A DNA stretch of 47,466 nt from Candidatus Curtissbacteria bacterium. GTDB taxonomy: Bacteria; Patescibacteriota; Microgenomatia; Curtissbacterales; GWA2-41-24. A model generated the notes under the pieces. That model searched no databases and was not told where the DNA came from. It saw only the letters and a list, made by a program, of their open reading frames with translations. The translations under genes and the position numbers were made by a program. The stretch lies in the NCBI GenBank assembly GCA_030647775.1, contig JAUSJC010000008.1:1-47466 (forward strand). The letters run 5' to 3'. This document shows, piece after piece, positions 18,023-26,757 of the stretch; the stretch's first letter is position 1; the number at the start of each line of letters is the position of its first letter.

Positions 18023-18382
18023 TTAGACCTTAAATTTTCCCATGCGGATTTTGGGGCCGCCAATTCCAAGCTTCCATAGCTTATAGCGGTTGTGGGTGGA
18101 GGAGACGATGATGCGGTCCGATTGCTGCAAAAGTAAGCGCGTCACAAATTTGGGAACGGGCGGGTTTTCAAAACCCTGAATCCAGAAAAATTTTTTGCCG
18201 GAGAGCCTTGACAGAAGGACTGCGGCCATCTGCTGGGGTTTGGGCTTTTGGATCCAGATAAAATCGAATCTTTTTCTATTTTTAATCTTTTTGAAAGTTT
18301 GGCCAAACGAGGTGTGTTCCTTAATGGTGAGGATGCGGGGGTGAGACACCAAAATCGGTTTAAAGTTTTTTACATATGACAC
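18023..18382 (-). CDS. Hypothetical protein, resembles an N-terminal glycosyltransferase fragment
   Basis: FDFIWIQKPKPQQMAAVLLSRLSGKKFFWIQGFENPP...DRIIVSS. Confidence 0.4.
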   Translation of the reverse strand: MSYVKNFKPILVSHPRILTIKEHTSFGQTFKKIKNRKRFDFIWIQKPKPQQMAAVLLSRLSGKKFFWIQGFENPPVPKFVTRLLLQQSDRIIVSSTHNRYKLWKLGIGGPKIRMGKFKV

Positions 18383-18654
18383 AAAGTTAAGTTAATGGTT
18401 GATGGTTGATTGTTCATAGTAAGAAGGATTTCTAGCTTGGAATTTAACATCAAAACTCCGACTTAGCAATAGGGAGAAATTGGATCAAAAGCGGTCAATA
18501 AAACCATGAACTATGAACGATGAACTATTTACTTATCTTTGCTACACTGGAAGTAGCTAGGCTATTAGGTTTTTAGGACATTAGGCTTTTAGGAGATTTT
18601 ACCCAATTGCCCAATAACCCAATTACCTAACGACCTACTCGAGGGGGTGATTTT

Positions 18655-18927
18655 ATGTCTGACGATTCAGATTACAAAAGTCTGCTTTCGGATCTAATCC
18701 GCAAACAAATGGTGATGTTAGGGCCAGCGGTTGCTCTTTCCAAAGCCAGGAAGGTTACCGGTTTAAGTGTGGATGAAAGTGGGGAAGTGAGCGCAATTTC
18801 GGGAGATCCGCAAGAGGCGCTTAAGGCACTAGCCGGTGAATATATGGCACTTTCCGGGCAGATCGCGCAAATGACACTCGACTCGCTTTTGGAAAAATAT
18901 CCGGGAATTAAAAAACAAAACAGCTAA
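18655..18927 (+). CDS. Conserved-looking 90-aa protein upstream of the histidine kinase
   Basis: Complete ORF with RBS gaggggg, tightly spaced to the next gene. Confidence 0.6.
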   Translation: MSDDSDYKSLLSDLIRKQMVMLGPAVALSKARKVTGLSVDESGEVSAISGDPQEALKALAGEYMALSGQIAQMTLDSLLEKYPGIKKQNS

Positions 18928-18928
18928 C

Positions 18929-20665
18929 GTGGATCTGACGACGCTTTCTTTAGCTACCATAACAATTATTGGCACGCTTGCCGGGATCGCCGGTTACTTT
19001 TTGATGCGCCAAAAGTTTGAGCGCGAGCTGGAAATAGGTCGTACAAGGCAGGAGATGCTTTCACAGAAAGCTTATGAGACGGCGGTTTTAGCAGAGATTG
19101 GCGACAGGATTGGCTATTCTCTGGATGGGGCTAAGATCGTAGAAATTATTTCGGGGTCACTGGGGAAACTTTTGCCCTACAGTGCGGTTTCCTACATTAT
19201 CCTAGATCCGAAAGAGAGCAGGATTAAATTCTTCTGTATGGTTTCCGAGACGGTTTCGTCTGATTTTGTCCGTGAGGTAAAAACCAAAATGCTGGCGGCG
19301 GTAACGGAGATGAATCAGGAGCCGGTAGTTGACAGCCAGATCGATGAGACGATTTCCGGCGCAATTTTGGATGACACGCAAGCGGATACGGTAGCCTCGT
19401 TTTTTAATTTGCCGGTCATAATTTCGGGGAAACTTGCCGGCCTTATTAATGTTTCTTCAAAAATGCCCGGACAATACGGCGAGAAAAACACCGAGGTTTT
19501 ATATAGGATTGCTAAGCAGGCTTCGGAAGCAGTTTCCAGGCTTCAGGATGTTTTGGAAAATGAAAAGGGAAGGCTGGCGCAGGCTGTGGATTCCCTTTCC
19601 GACGGGCTTCTGATGGTTGATACCAAATACCAGCTTGCCATCGTTAATAAAAAACTCAAAAATCTTCTTGGAGTTGGCGAAAAACCGGAAATTTTTGATA
19701 TTGTCAACGCGCTTTCCGGGCAGCTCGACTTAAGGACAAAGATGGAAGAGGCAACTCGCAAGGGAGAAGTTGCGCTTCAGGAAATTAATGTCAAGGATAA
19801 AACCCTGCAGGTCTTTGCCGACCGGGTGATGGACCGGGATAATACTCGCCCTATGGGCGTGGTGGTGCTTTTCCATGATATTACCGATGCCAGGGCACTT
19901 GAGAGGCTGCGATCCGACTTTACTTCGATGATGGTGCATGAGCTGCGGGCGCCGTTAACTTCCATTAGGTCTTCTGTTGAAATTTTGAAACCGGAAGCCG
20001 AGAAGAGCGAAAACGAAAAGAAATATCTGGGGATTATTGATTCAACTTCCGGGATAATGCTGGAACTTGTTAACGACCTTTTGGACGTTGCCAAACTGGA
20101 ATCGGGGAAGTTTGACATTATTGGCGCAAATGATGACCTTGGTGCGGTCATAAAGGAACGGGCAGAAAGTTTTGAACCGGTGGCGGGTGCTAAAAACCTC
20201 AAGATTACAGTTAATATTGAGGAGGGGCTGCCGCAAGCCTACTTTGATAAAATCCGTACCAGACAGGTTCTTTCCAATTTGCTCTCAAACGCTGTTAAAT
20301 ATTCCCAGACCGGGGCGATTACGGTTGGCGCCAAAAAGGAAGCTGTAAACGGGAACACGGTTGACATTTTAGTTTCTGTTGCCGATACTGGAATTGGTAT
20401 CGACGCGGAGGATATTGAAAAATTGTTTTCCAGATTTGGCCAGCTGGCTGCCGGCAGAAGTGCAGGAGCAACCAAGAGTTCCGGCCTCGGGCTTTTTATT
20501 GCCAAAGGGATAGTCGAAGGACAAGGAGGGAAGATCTGGGTTGAATCGCAGGGGGCAGGAACCGGAAGCACATTTTATTTCACGGTGCCAATTGGGCGCG
20601 AAGAGCATAAAACAGTAGAGGAACACCCGATAGTTTTTTCGACAAAGAAGGTAGCACAAGCATAA
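18929..20665 (+). CDS. Sensor histidine kinase (TM, GAF-like, PAS-like, HisKA, HATPase_c)
   Basis: MVHELRAPLTSIRSSVEIL H-box, LSNLLSNAVKYS N-box, DTGIGI, GLGLFIAKGIVEGQGGKIWVES; GTG start. Confidence 0.93.
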   Translation: MDLTTLSLATITIIGTLAGIAGYFLMRQKFERELEIGRTRQEMLSQKAYETAVLAEIGDRIGYSLDGAKIVEIISGSLGKLLPYSAVSYIILDPKESRIKFFCMVSETVSSDFVREVKTKMLAAVTEMNQEPVVDSQIDETISGAILDDTQADTVASFFNLPVIISGKLAGLINVSSKMPGQYGEKNTEVLYRIAKQASEAVSRLQDVLENEKGRLAQAVDSLSDGLLMVDTKYQLAIVNKKLKNLLGVGEKPEIFDIVNALSGQLDLRTKMEEATRKGEVALQEINVKDKTLQVFADRVMDRDNTRPMGVVVLFHDITDARALERLRSDFTSMMVHELRAPLTSIRSSVEILKPEAEKSENEKKYLGIIDSTSGIMLELVNDLLDVAKLESGKFDIIGANDDLGAVIKERAESFEPVAGAKNLKITVNIEEGLPQAYFDKIRTRQVLSNLLSNAVKYSQTGAITVGAKKEAVNGNTVDILVSVADTGIGIDAEDIEKLFSRFGQLAAGRSAGATKSSGLGLFIAKGIVEGQGGKIWVESQGAGTGSTFYFTVPIGREEHKTVEEHPIVFSTKKVAQA

Positions 20666-20669
20666 GAAT

Positions 20670-21053
20670 ATGGCCAATATAATCATAGTTGAAGATGATA
20701 TTAATCTGTCTACTATTTATAAACAGAAGCTGACCGAGGGGGGGCACAATGTTACTGTCGTACCCGATACGGAAGCGGTCAAGCAGATTTTAACAGTGAA
20801 GCCAAGCTTGGTGCTTTTGGATATTTTAATGCCCAATGTTTCGGGTTTGGATATTTTGCGTGAAGTGAAGGCGGATACGATGGGATCCGTTATCCCGATT
20901 ATACTTCTTACCAATGTTGCCGAGGATACAAGTATTGCCAAGGGTTTGCAGTATGGTGCCTACGGTTACCTTTTGAAATCAGAAACTACCCCTGACCAGG
21001 TTTTGTCCAGAGTGAACATGGCACTTGAAGAAACGGTTCCGGCGGCTCCTTAA
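20670..21053 (+). CDS. Response regulator, receiver domain only
   Basis: IIIVEDDINLS, LVLLDILMPNVSG, LLTN, YLLKSE. Confidence 0.92.
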   Translation: MANIIIVEDDINLSTIYKQKLTEGGHNVTVVPDTEAVKQILTVKPSLVLLDILMPNVSGLDILREVKADTMGSVIPIILLTNVAEDTSIAKGLQYGAYGYLLKSETTPDQVLSRVNMALEETVPAAP

Positions 21054-21117
21054 GAGTACCGGGGTTAAAAGGCCGCCGGTCCATGAGGGCCTCTGGCCGG
21101 AGGGAGGTGATTAATTT

Positions 21118-21294
21118 ATGAAATTTGATATGAAAGCTTGTACACAACCTCACGCACTTTTACATAGTCTAACAGGTATTGGTCTCGGTCTTATTCTTGT
21201 TGCTCTTGTGCCAAGCCTGGTTGCTAATGCTTTGATGTTTGGTGTCGTTGTCGTTGTTGTCGGCGTTGTCGGCGAAATGATGGTTAAGAAGTGA
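21118..21294 (+). CDS. Small membrane protein (58 aa)
   Basis: MKFDMKACTQPHALLHSLTGIGLGLILVALVPSLVANALMFGVVVVVVGVVGEMMVKK*; RBS ggaggtga. Confidence 0.6.
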   Translation: MKFDMKACTQPHALLHSLTGIGLGLILVALVPSLVANALMFGVVVVVVGVVGEMMVKK

Positions 21295-21387
21295 TCGAAA
21301 ACCTTTCCGGTTTAAAGGCCGGTAAGCGTTTCGAGCTTGATTGTTTTTTGTGGAGAATTTGGCCCCGTTCAGTTTACATGAATGGGG

Positions 21388-21416
21388 TTGACATTGAGTG
21401 ACTGTGCCTATAAAAT
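21388..21416 (+). promoter_or_regulatory. Predicted sigma70-type promoter for the RRM gene
   Basis: TTGACA-N17-TAAAAT. Confidence 0.55.
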
Positions 21417-21541
21417 ATGGTTATCGCCAGTATTTGGGCGGGAGCAAGAACTATATAAGTTTACATTTTATTTCCCCATTTTTAATGTCCCATATATTTT
21501 TAAACTAAATTTATCGTGAAGAAAGGAGAGTGATTTTTTAA

Positions 21542-21808
21542 ATGTCAGCAAAATTATTTGTAGGCAGTTTGCCGTTTACAACGACTTCAGACGAACTTAG
21601 AGAAGTTTTCGCCAAAGCCGGGCAAGTTACCGAAGCTAATGTCGTTATGGATAAAATGACAGGCCGATCGAGAGGATTCGGATTTGTCGAAATGGCAACA
21701 GAGGAAGATGCGAAAAAAGCAATTGATTCTTTGAACGGAACCGAAGTCGGTGGACGCAAGATCTTTGTTTCTGAAGCAAAACCTCAAGCACCAAGAGACG
21801 ACCGTTAA
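21542..21808 (+). CDS. RRM RNA-binding protein
   Basis: KLFVGSLPF (RNP2) and RSRGFGFVEM (RNP1). Confidence 0.95.
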   Translation: MSAKLFVGSLPFTTTSDELREVFAKAGQVTEANVVMDKMTGRSRGFGFVEMATEEDAKKAIDSLNGTEVGGRKIFVSEAKPQAPRDDR

Positions 21809-21837
21809 ATTTTCTTTTGAAAATTTGAATTTGGCAA

Positions 21838-21870
21838 GAGCGCGCACTAATGTGTGCTTTTTTGCCGTGG
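21838..21870 (+). terminator. Rho-independent terminator
   Basis: agcgcgcactaatgtgtgctttttt. Confidence 0.7.
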
Positions 21871-21879
21871 ATTAGTTCA

Positions 21880-22176
21880 TCAGGTTTTATTCGGCAGGCT
21901 ATTTATGAGGGCGTCGAATTTAGCGAGCGTTGCTTTCTGCTTTGCATCAATTGGTTTTTCCCCATAAACCTCATGAGTAATATTTAGGGCGGAATCTTTT
22001 TCTCCGGTGTTTATTAAATGCTTGAAAGTAGTAGAGATAGCTAGGGTAAAGGCTTCGTTGCCATTGAATTCTTCCCTATCTTCAATAAGTCTGCGAAGTA
22101 TTTTGCGATAATATTCTTTTCCAGGTTCTGGTAATGTTGTAACTGCACCCTCTGTACCTTCCCGTTCGGTGACCAT
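21880..22176 (-). CDS. Hypothetical protein (98 aa)
   Basis: Complete ORF. Confidence 0.55.
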   Translation of the reverse strand: MVTEREGTEGAVTTLPEPGKEYYRKILRRLIEDREEFNGNEAFTLAISTTFKHLINTGEKDSALNITHEVYGEKPIDAKQKATLAKFDALINSLPNKT

Positions 22177-22228
22177 AGCTTAGCCTCTAGCTAAATTTAA
22201 GAACTTTATGAGGCGGAAAGCAAGGTGG

Positions 22229-23434
22229 CTAGATTTCAATAAGATCTTTTTGAGTTTTTCCTAAAACTTTTGCTCTGCCGCCTTTGATGACGACGAGATC
22301 TTCGATCCTGACGCCGCCCCAAGGGAAATAAAGGCCGGGTTCGACGGAAAAGACCATGTTTTCCAAAAGGATTTCTTCCGGTGGCTGTTTAATTTTTGAG
22401 GGAAGTAATGGAGCCGGCCTAAGACTTGGTTTTTCGTGGACTTCTAAGCCGATACCGTGACCCAGGCCGTGCAGAAAGTAATCATGCAGATTATTCTGGC
22501 GAAAGAGAGCATTTGCCAATTCGTGGGCGTCATGAGCCTTTAAGCCGTGATTGATTTTGGAAATAGCTTCCTTTTGAGCTTTGAGGACATGGTGAAAAAC
22601 GTTCTTATACTCATCTTTTGCCTTTCCGATAAAAATAGTCCGGGAAAGGTCGGCGCAGTAATTTTGGTATTTGGCGCCGAAATCAAAAAGCAAAACTTCG
22701 CCTGCTTTAATTTTTCTCTTACCGGTGAAGTAATGAGGAAGACCGGAATTTGGGCCGGAGGCAATAATTGATTCAAAGGCCAAACCCTCACCCCCAAGTG
22801 ATTTGATGATTTTGGCAAGATGCTCGGCAATTTCCTCTTCGGTCTGGCCAACTTTTAGAGTCGGGAGGATTTTTTCAAAGGCTTTTTGGGAAATAACTTG
22901 GGCCTTTTCGATCTTGGCAATTTCATCGGCGGTTTTGATGATTCTTTGAGATTCGATAAGATCACGGAAAGGAATCAATTTTATATTGTTCGAGGACGAA
23001 GTCCGAGAACTATTTTTAGTAGACTTCTCACTACCGTTCGAAGAATAAAGTAAGGATTTGATTTGCTTGTGTTCCAGGAAAGTTAAGTTGCCTTCTTCAA
23101 AGCCCACGCGTTTGCGGTTTTTAAGAAGGTCCTCCATGAATTTGAAAATTTCATTGCGTTCGTTGGCGATTTTGATGCCTAAATCTTTGGATTTGAGTTT
23201 ATTCGCCTCGTTTTGATAAAGACGGGCGGTGATTAACGTTGCCCCACTTCGTCCGGCAGAGCCGGACTTCGAGGGGTAAACTTTTGGATTAAAAATGAGG
23301 ATTGACTCACGCTCCGTCGGTGAAAGGCCCTTGAAACCTGTCAGGTAAAAGATGTTTACGGGGTTGGTGACGATAAAGCCGTCAAGATTATTCTGCTTTA
23401 AAATAGCCTGAAATTGCGCCAGCCTGTTTTGCAT
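22229..23434 (-). CDS. pepQ: Xaa-Pro aminopeptidase (M24 family)
   Basis: LLFDFGAKYQNYCADLSRT, HGLGHGIGLEVHEKP, FSVEPGLYFPWGGVRIED. Confidence 0.92.
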   Translation of the reverse strand: MQNRLAQFQAILKQNNLDGFIVTNPVNIFYLTGFKGLSPTERESILIFNPKVYPSKSGSAGRSGATLITARLYQNEANKLKSKDLGIKIANERNEIFKFMEDLLKNRKRVGFEEGNLTFLEHKQIKSLLYSSNGSEKSTKNSSRTSSSNNIKLIPFRDLIESQRIIKTADEIAKIEKAQVISQKAFEKILPTLKVGQTEEEIAEHLAKIIKSLGGEGLAFESIIASGPNSGLPHYFTGKRKIKAGEVLLFDFGAKYQNYCADLSRTIFIGKAKDEYKNVFHHVLKAQKEAISKINHGLKAHDAHELANALFRQNNLHDYFLHGLGHGIGLEVHEKPSLRPAPLLPSKIKQPPEEILLENMVFSVEPGLYFPWGGVRIEDLVVIKGGRAKVLGKTQKDLIEI

Positions 23435-23479
23435 AATACTGGATTTTAGCAGATTATGAGGGAAAGAGCAGAAACTTAG

Positions 23480-23503
23480 TACTAATATACTAGTATAATA
23501 GTG
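23480..23503. promoter_or_regulatory. Dyad operator copy upstream of pepQ
   Basis: tactaatatactagtataatagtg; near-palindrome matching 23939-23962. Confidence 0.75.
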
Positions 23504-23935
23504 TTAGGTCCAATCGCCGGAATAGAGTTTTGCTCGAGCTTTCATGTCCCGACCGGAGCGCATCGCCAAATCGACAGGGGCTAGAATTTTATCCACTTTT
23601 TTCCAGAATTCTTTTGCCTTTTGTCTCTTAATTAGTCTTTCTATAGTTTTTTTGAATAAACTATTTTTCAGGTTCAGCTGGTTTGTGTAAGTCCTAACTG
23701 TTTCATAGCTGACGTTTAGGGTTGACTGGATTTTTGAAGGAGTGTAGCCTTTCTCGATCATCATTATGACGACAAGGCGTTTGGCAAGCATTGTTTTTTC
23801 TTCTCTAGTTAGAAATTCTTCCAAGAAATTTTCAACCTCCTTGGAATTTTCAAGTTTGGAAATAAGGTAAAGTAGGTGGTCGTTTATTGCTTTTAGTCTT
23901 TTTTGTTGAAGTTTGAAATGTGATACTCGAGTCAT
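23504..23935 (-). CDS. TrpR/YerC-family regulator
   Basis: EEFLTREEKTMLAKRLVVIMMIEKGYTPSKIQSTLNVSYETVRTYTNQL; the upstream part of the listed ORF (GIEPSLSVLETEVLPLNDTR) is antisense tRNA-Trp. Confidence 0.85.
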   Translation of the reverse strand: MTRVSHFKLQQKRLKAINDHLLYLISKLENSKEVENFLEEFLTREEKTMLAKRLVVIMMIEKGYTPSKIQSTLNVSYETVRTYTNQLNLKNSLFKKTIERLIKRQKAKEFWKKVDKILAPVDLAMRSGRDMKARAKLYSGDWT

Positions 23936-23938
23936 AAC

Positions 23939-23962
23939 CACTAATATACTAGTATAATAGTG
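23939..23962. promoter_or_regulatory. Dyad operator CACTAATATACTAGTATAATAGTG overlapping the TrpR-like promoter
   Basis: On the minus strand TTGACC-N17-TATATT overlaps the dyad. Confidence 0.75.
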
Positions 23963-24013
23963 GTAGGTCAAGGACTTGGGAAAGACTGGACTGCTTGATA
24001 TAATTAGCAGAAT

Positions 24014-24084
24014 ACGGGTGTCGTTCAGTGGTAGGACTTCGGTCTCCAAAACCGATAACGAGGGTTCGATTCCTTCCACCCGTG
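24014..24084 (+). tRNA. tRNA-Trp(CCA)
   Basis: ACGGGTG/CACCCGT acceptor, TCGGT-CTCCAAA-ACCGA anticodon arm, GTTCGATTC. Confidence 0.95.
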
Positions 24085-24180
24085 CAGATTTTCTAAATCC
24101 ATTTTGGATTTGGGAAATTTGTGGGGGTGAGTAGAATGGACCGCAGAGCAGGTTCGCCAATTACGAAGTAATTGAGACTC

Positions 24181-24196
24181 TTCCTTCCACCCGTGC
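24181..24196 (+). repeat. Displaced tRNA-Trp 3' end
   Basis: ttccttccacccgtgc identical to 24070-24085. Confidence 0.85.
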
Positions 24197-24203
24197 TAGG
24201 CAT

Positions 24204-24908
24204 ATGAAGTATATATTCTTTGGGAAGGTTCATCCCGAAAGGGCAGCTTTAACGCTTCCCGAGACTAAAGGTGAAGTGGGGCAAAAAGATGGTGATTTTA
24301 AGGGAACTATAAAAGTATTAGTTATTCTTTCTCAGATAACTGTCGAGTTGGATACCACATCAAAATATCACATTATTGATCTTAAAAACTCTGTTGAGAA
24401 CTTTGTTCATGCAATGGTTGATACTTATGGATATTTGAAAGGCTACGCCTATTCTGTAGAGATATTGTCGGTTTTTATTCCTGAAACAGGACATGATGAA
24501 GTTTTTGGGATTGATGTTGTTCAAATTACTGAGGACGAAAAAAATAGACCGTTAAATTATAATGACGCTCTTCAACTTGCTCTTAAAATTCCTGAGCTGT
24601 ATATGGTTTTAAAAGATCTCAGAGACGCAATAAAAAGACCTTACGACACTTTTTTCCACTGTAGACGAGCAACTGAGACTATTGCCAAATATTTCACTGC
24701 TGCCAGAAATGAAGATACAGATTGGTCTATTGCTATAGACAAATTAAAATTGGATGATGAGGAATTAAAATCCATTGGGCGCGCGGGTTCTGGACAGCGT
24801 CATGGTAATTACAAATCTGTGACTGGGTCTGAAAGAGTTGAAATAATGATGAAGACCTGGAGAGTTGTGGACAGTTTTATACGCTATCTTGCTAGCAAAA
24901 ATAATTAG
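24204..24908 (+). CDS. Accessory protein of unknown function (234 aa), possible HEPN-like C-terminus
   Basis: Complete ORF; helical C-terminal part with GRAGSGQRHGNY. Confidence 0.6.
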   Translation: MKYIFFGKVHPERAALTLPETKGEVGQKDGDFKGTIKVLVILSQITVELDTTSKYHIIDLKNSVENFVHAMVDTYGYLKGYAYSVEILSVFIPETGHDEVFGIDVVQITEDEKNRPLNYNDALQLALKIPELYMVLKDLRDAIKRPYDTFFHCRRATETIAKYFTAARNEDTDWSIAIDKLKLDDEELKSIGRAGSGQRHGNYKSVTGSERVEIMMKTWRVVDSFIRYLASKNN

Positions 24909-24949
24909 ATCTTGAGTTTTTTGTGTTCGGTTACCTTGCGGCAAAATTT
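24905..24949 (-). pseudogene. Displaced 3' end of rpmG (KFCRKVTEHKKLKI*)
   Basis: Matches L33 C-terminus KFCKWCRKVTEHKELKI*. Confidence 0.85.
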
Positions 24950-25118
24950 GCCCTACACAATTTACCTTTCGCCTTTCCCGCCTGCAACGCTATGCGTAGC
25001 ATTGCGGGCAGGTCACTATTATTTCCTTCGACTCCGCTCAGGATAAACTCCGACGGCTCAAGGGGCATTTTTAGAAGGGCGCGTTATCTGGAGTTGTTAA
25101 GTGTTTTTGAAGATGATT

Positions 25119-25310
25119 TTATATCTTCAACTCTTTATGTTCTGTTACCTTACGACACCACTTGCAGAATTTTTTGAGGAGTAATTTATCTTTGCCCTCG
25201 CCGACCTTGCCTTTGGCTGCGGCGCTGTCCGGGTTTTTCTCTGTCGTGTAATTTCTGGATTTACAGACGGAACAAACCAGGTGCAATAAAATTCTCTTAG
25301 TCTTGGCCAT
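25119..25310 (-). CDS. rpmG: Ribosomal protein L33
   Basis: LVCSVCKSRNYTTEKN...LKKFCKWCRKVTEHKE. Confidence 0.92.
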   Translation of the reverse strand: MAKTKRILLHLVCSVCKSRNYTTEKNPDSAAAKGKVGEGKDKLLLKKFCKWCRKVTEHKELKI

Positions 25311-25415
25311 ATCAGTTAATTTTCAATTTTAAATTTTTAATCAATTTTTAATTCTTAAATTTTTAATATCAGAAAGGTAGTTTAACTAAGATATAGCACG
25401 TTTGGCAAGCTTCTT

Positions 25416-25486
25416 GTCATCCTGAACCGATTCGGCCTGAGGGCTCACGGCCTCGAAGGCTTGATTCAGGATCTAGATTCCGAAAT
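25416..25486. repeat. 71-nt nested palindromic element, inverted copy of 11002-11072
   Basis: Identical reverse complement. Confidence 0.9.
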
Positions 25487-25538
25487 ATACAGTGCCATGC
25501 GACCCAAAGGTCTAGGGTTCGGAATGACGGAGGCGCTT

Positions 25539-26756
25539 TTACTTGAAGTGATAAGTACCCTTGCGGATGGCCCAGGAGCCGCCGGGGCCGGAGGAAAAGG
25601 AGGCGGAAGCGAGGCCTTCGTCGTAATTTAGCACTGCTTCGTTTTTAATTTTCAATGTTTTGGCAACGAGGGCAGTTAATTGAGCGGTATTTTGAATAGT
25701 TGCCCCGCCTTCCAGCGCGTAGAAAATGGCATTGACTCCCTCGTTTTTAATATCGATAGCCTCGGAAGCGTTTGTGGATGTGGAAACAGCCATGATATAC
25801 CCTTTAGGGTTTGCGTCCGTGGGCATTATGGAGCCGCCATTTTGGACGGTTATTTTGCCATCTGAAATGATCACTGTTCCATTCGAACCGAAGTTGTTGT
25901 TAAGCTTTAAGACAGCAGAATTTTTAATATCTACGTTACCTGTTACATATATTGGGCCATTCATGGTGGCGTAAACTGTGTTTTGGAGAATTAAATTGCC
26001 CACAAACTTTTTGGGTCCAAGATCTATAAAACCGCTTGTAAAGCTGCAGTCTCCGCCACAATTTGTGGTACCGCCGGCTGTTGCGGCATCTTTCCAGTAT
26101 TGATAATCAATTGTCGGCATAATGGAGGGTGGTTGATTGGGATACTTTGTACCAAGAACGGTTGGGTCGGGAGAGGAGATGGTCTCGACGGCATAGGCAT
26201 CGCCGGTGATCTTAGAGGTTCCCGAACCGGTAATGTTGCCGTTGGAGTAGACATTGCCGTTTATCTGTGATGAGTTTTCCATGTTGACCCCACCCGCGCC
26301 CACCTGAACTGCATAGCGAAAAGAGATTGTTTCCGACGAAATCGAAGTATCGACTTTGATTATTTGTTTTTCTTTGGGGGCGGCGGCATTGGGGACAAAG
26401 CCGGTGGCGGTAATGGTTTTGATGCCGGGGCTTTTGTCGGTAACAGCTACTGTAAATGTGCCAGTTGTGCCAACTGGAGTATTGGTTTCGCCAGTGTATG
26501 TTCCAGCCGTTTGGTTTAACTGCCAGAGGGTTTTATCGATACCGGCTTCGGCCAGATGAACGGCCTGCTCACGCATAATGGAATTTGAACCGAATTTTAA
26601 AAATGCAGTAACGCTGGTGAAAAGCGAAGTGGACAGGATAAGGATCACTGCTAAAAAGATGACAGTGATGACCAGAATTTGGCCGGATTTTAACTTTAAA
26701 CTTGAAACTTGAAATCTTAAACTATCTTGTTTTTTGTTTCTTGTTTCTTGTTTCAT
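25539..26756 (-). CDS. PilX-like pilus assembly/secretion surface protein
   Basis: GQILVITVIFLAVILILSTSLFTSVTAFLKFG..EQAVHLAEAGIDKTLW; repetitive polar beta-rich C-terminus. Confidence 0.7.
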   Translation of the reverse strand: MKQETRNKKQDSLRFQVSSLKLKSGQILVITVIFLAVILILSTSLFTSVTAFLKFGSNSIMREQAVHLAEAGIDKTLWQLNQTAGTYTGETNTPVGTTGTFTVAVTDKSPGIKTITATGFVPNAAAPKEKQIIKVDTSISSETISFRYAVQVGAGGVNMENSSQINGNVYSNGNITGSGTSKITGDAYAVETISSPDPTVLGTKYPNQPPSIMPTIDYQYWKDAATAGGTTNCGGDCSFTSGFIDLGPKKFVGNLILQNTVYATMNGPIYVTGNVDIKNSAVLKLNNNFGSNGTVIISDGKITVQNGGSIMPTDANPKGYIMAVSTSTNASEAIDIKNEGVNAIFYALEGGATIQNTAQLTALVAKTLKIKNEAVLNYDEGLASASFSSGPGGSWAIRKGTYHFK

Positions 26757-26757
26757 G

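Noticed and set aside
19777-20202. Minus-strand ORFs opposite the histidine kinase
   Set aside because: No recognisable protein; the sense frame encodes conserved HisKA motifs.
23936-24160. N-terminal 75 aa of the 23504-24160 ORF (RVEGIEPSLSVLETEVLPLNDTR)
   Set aside because: Antisense of tRNA-Trp and the operator; the real start is probably ATG at 23935.
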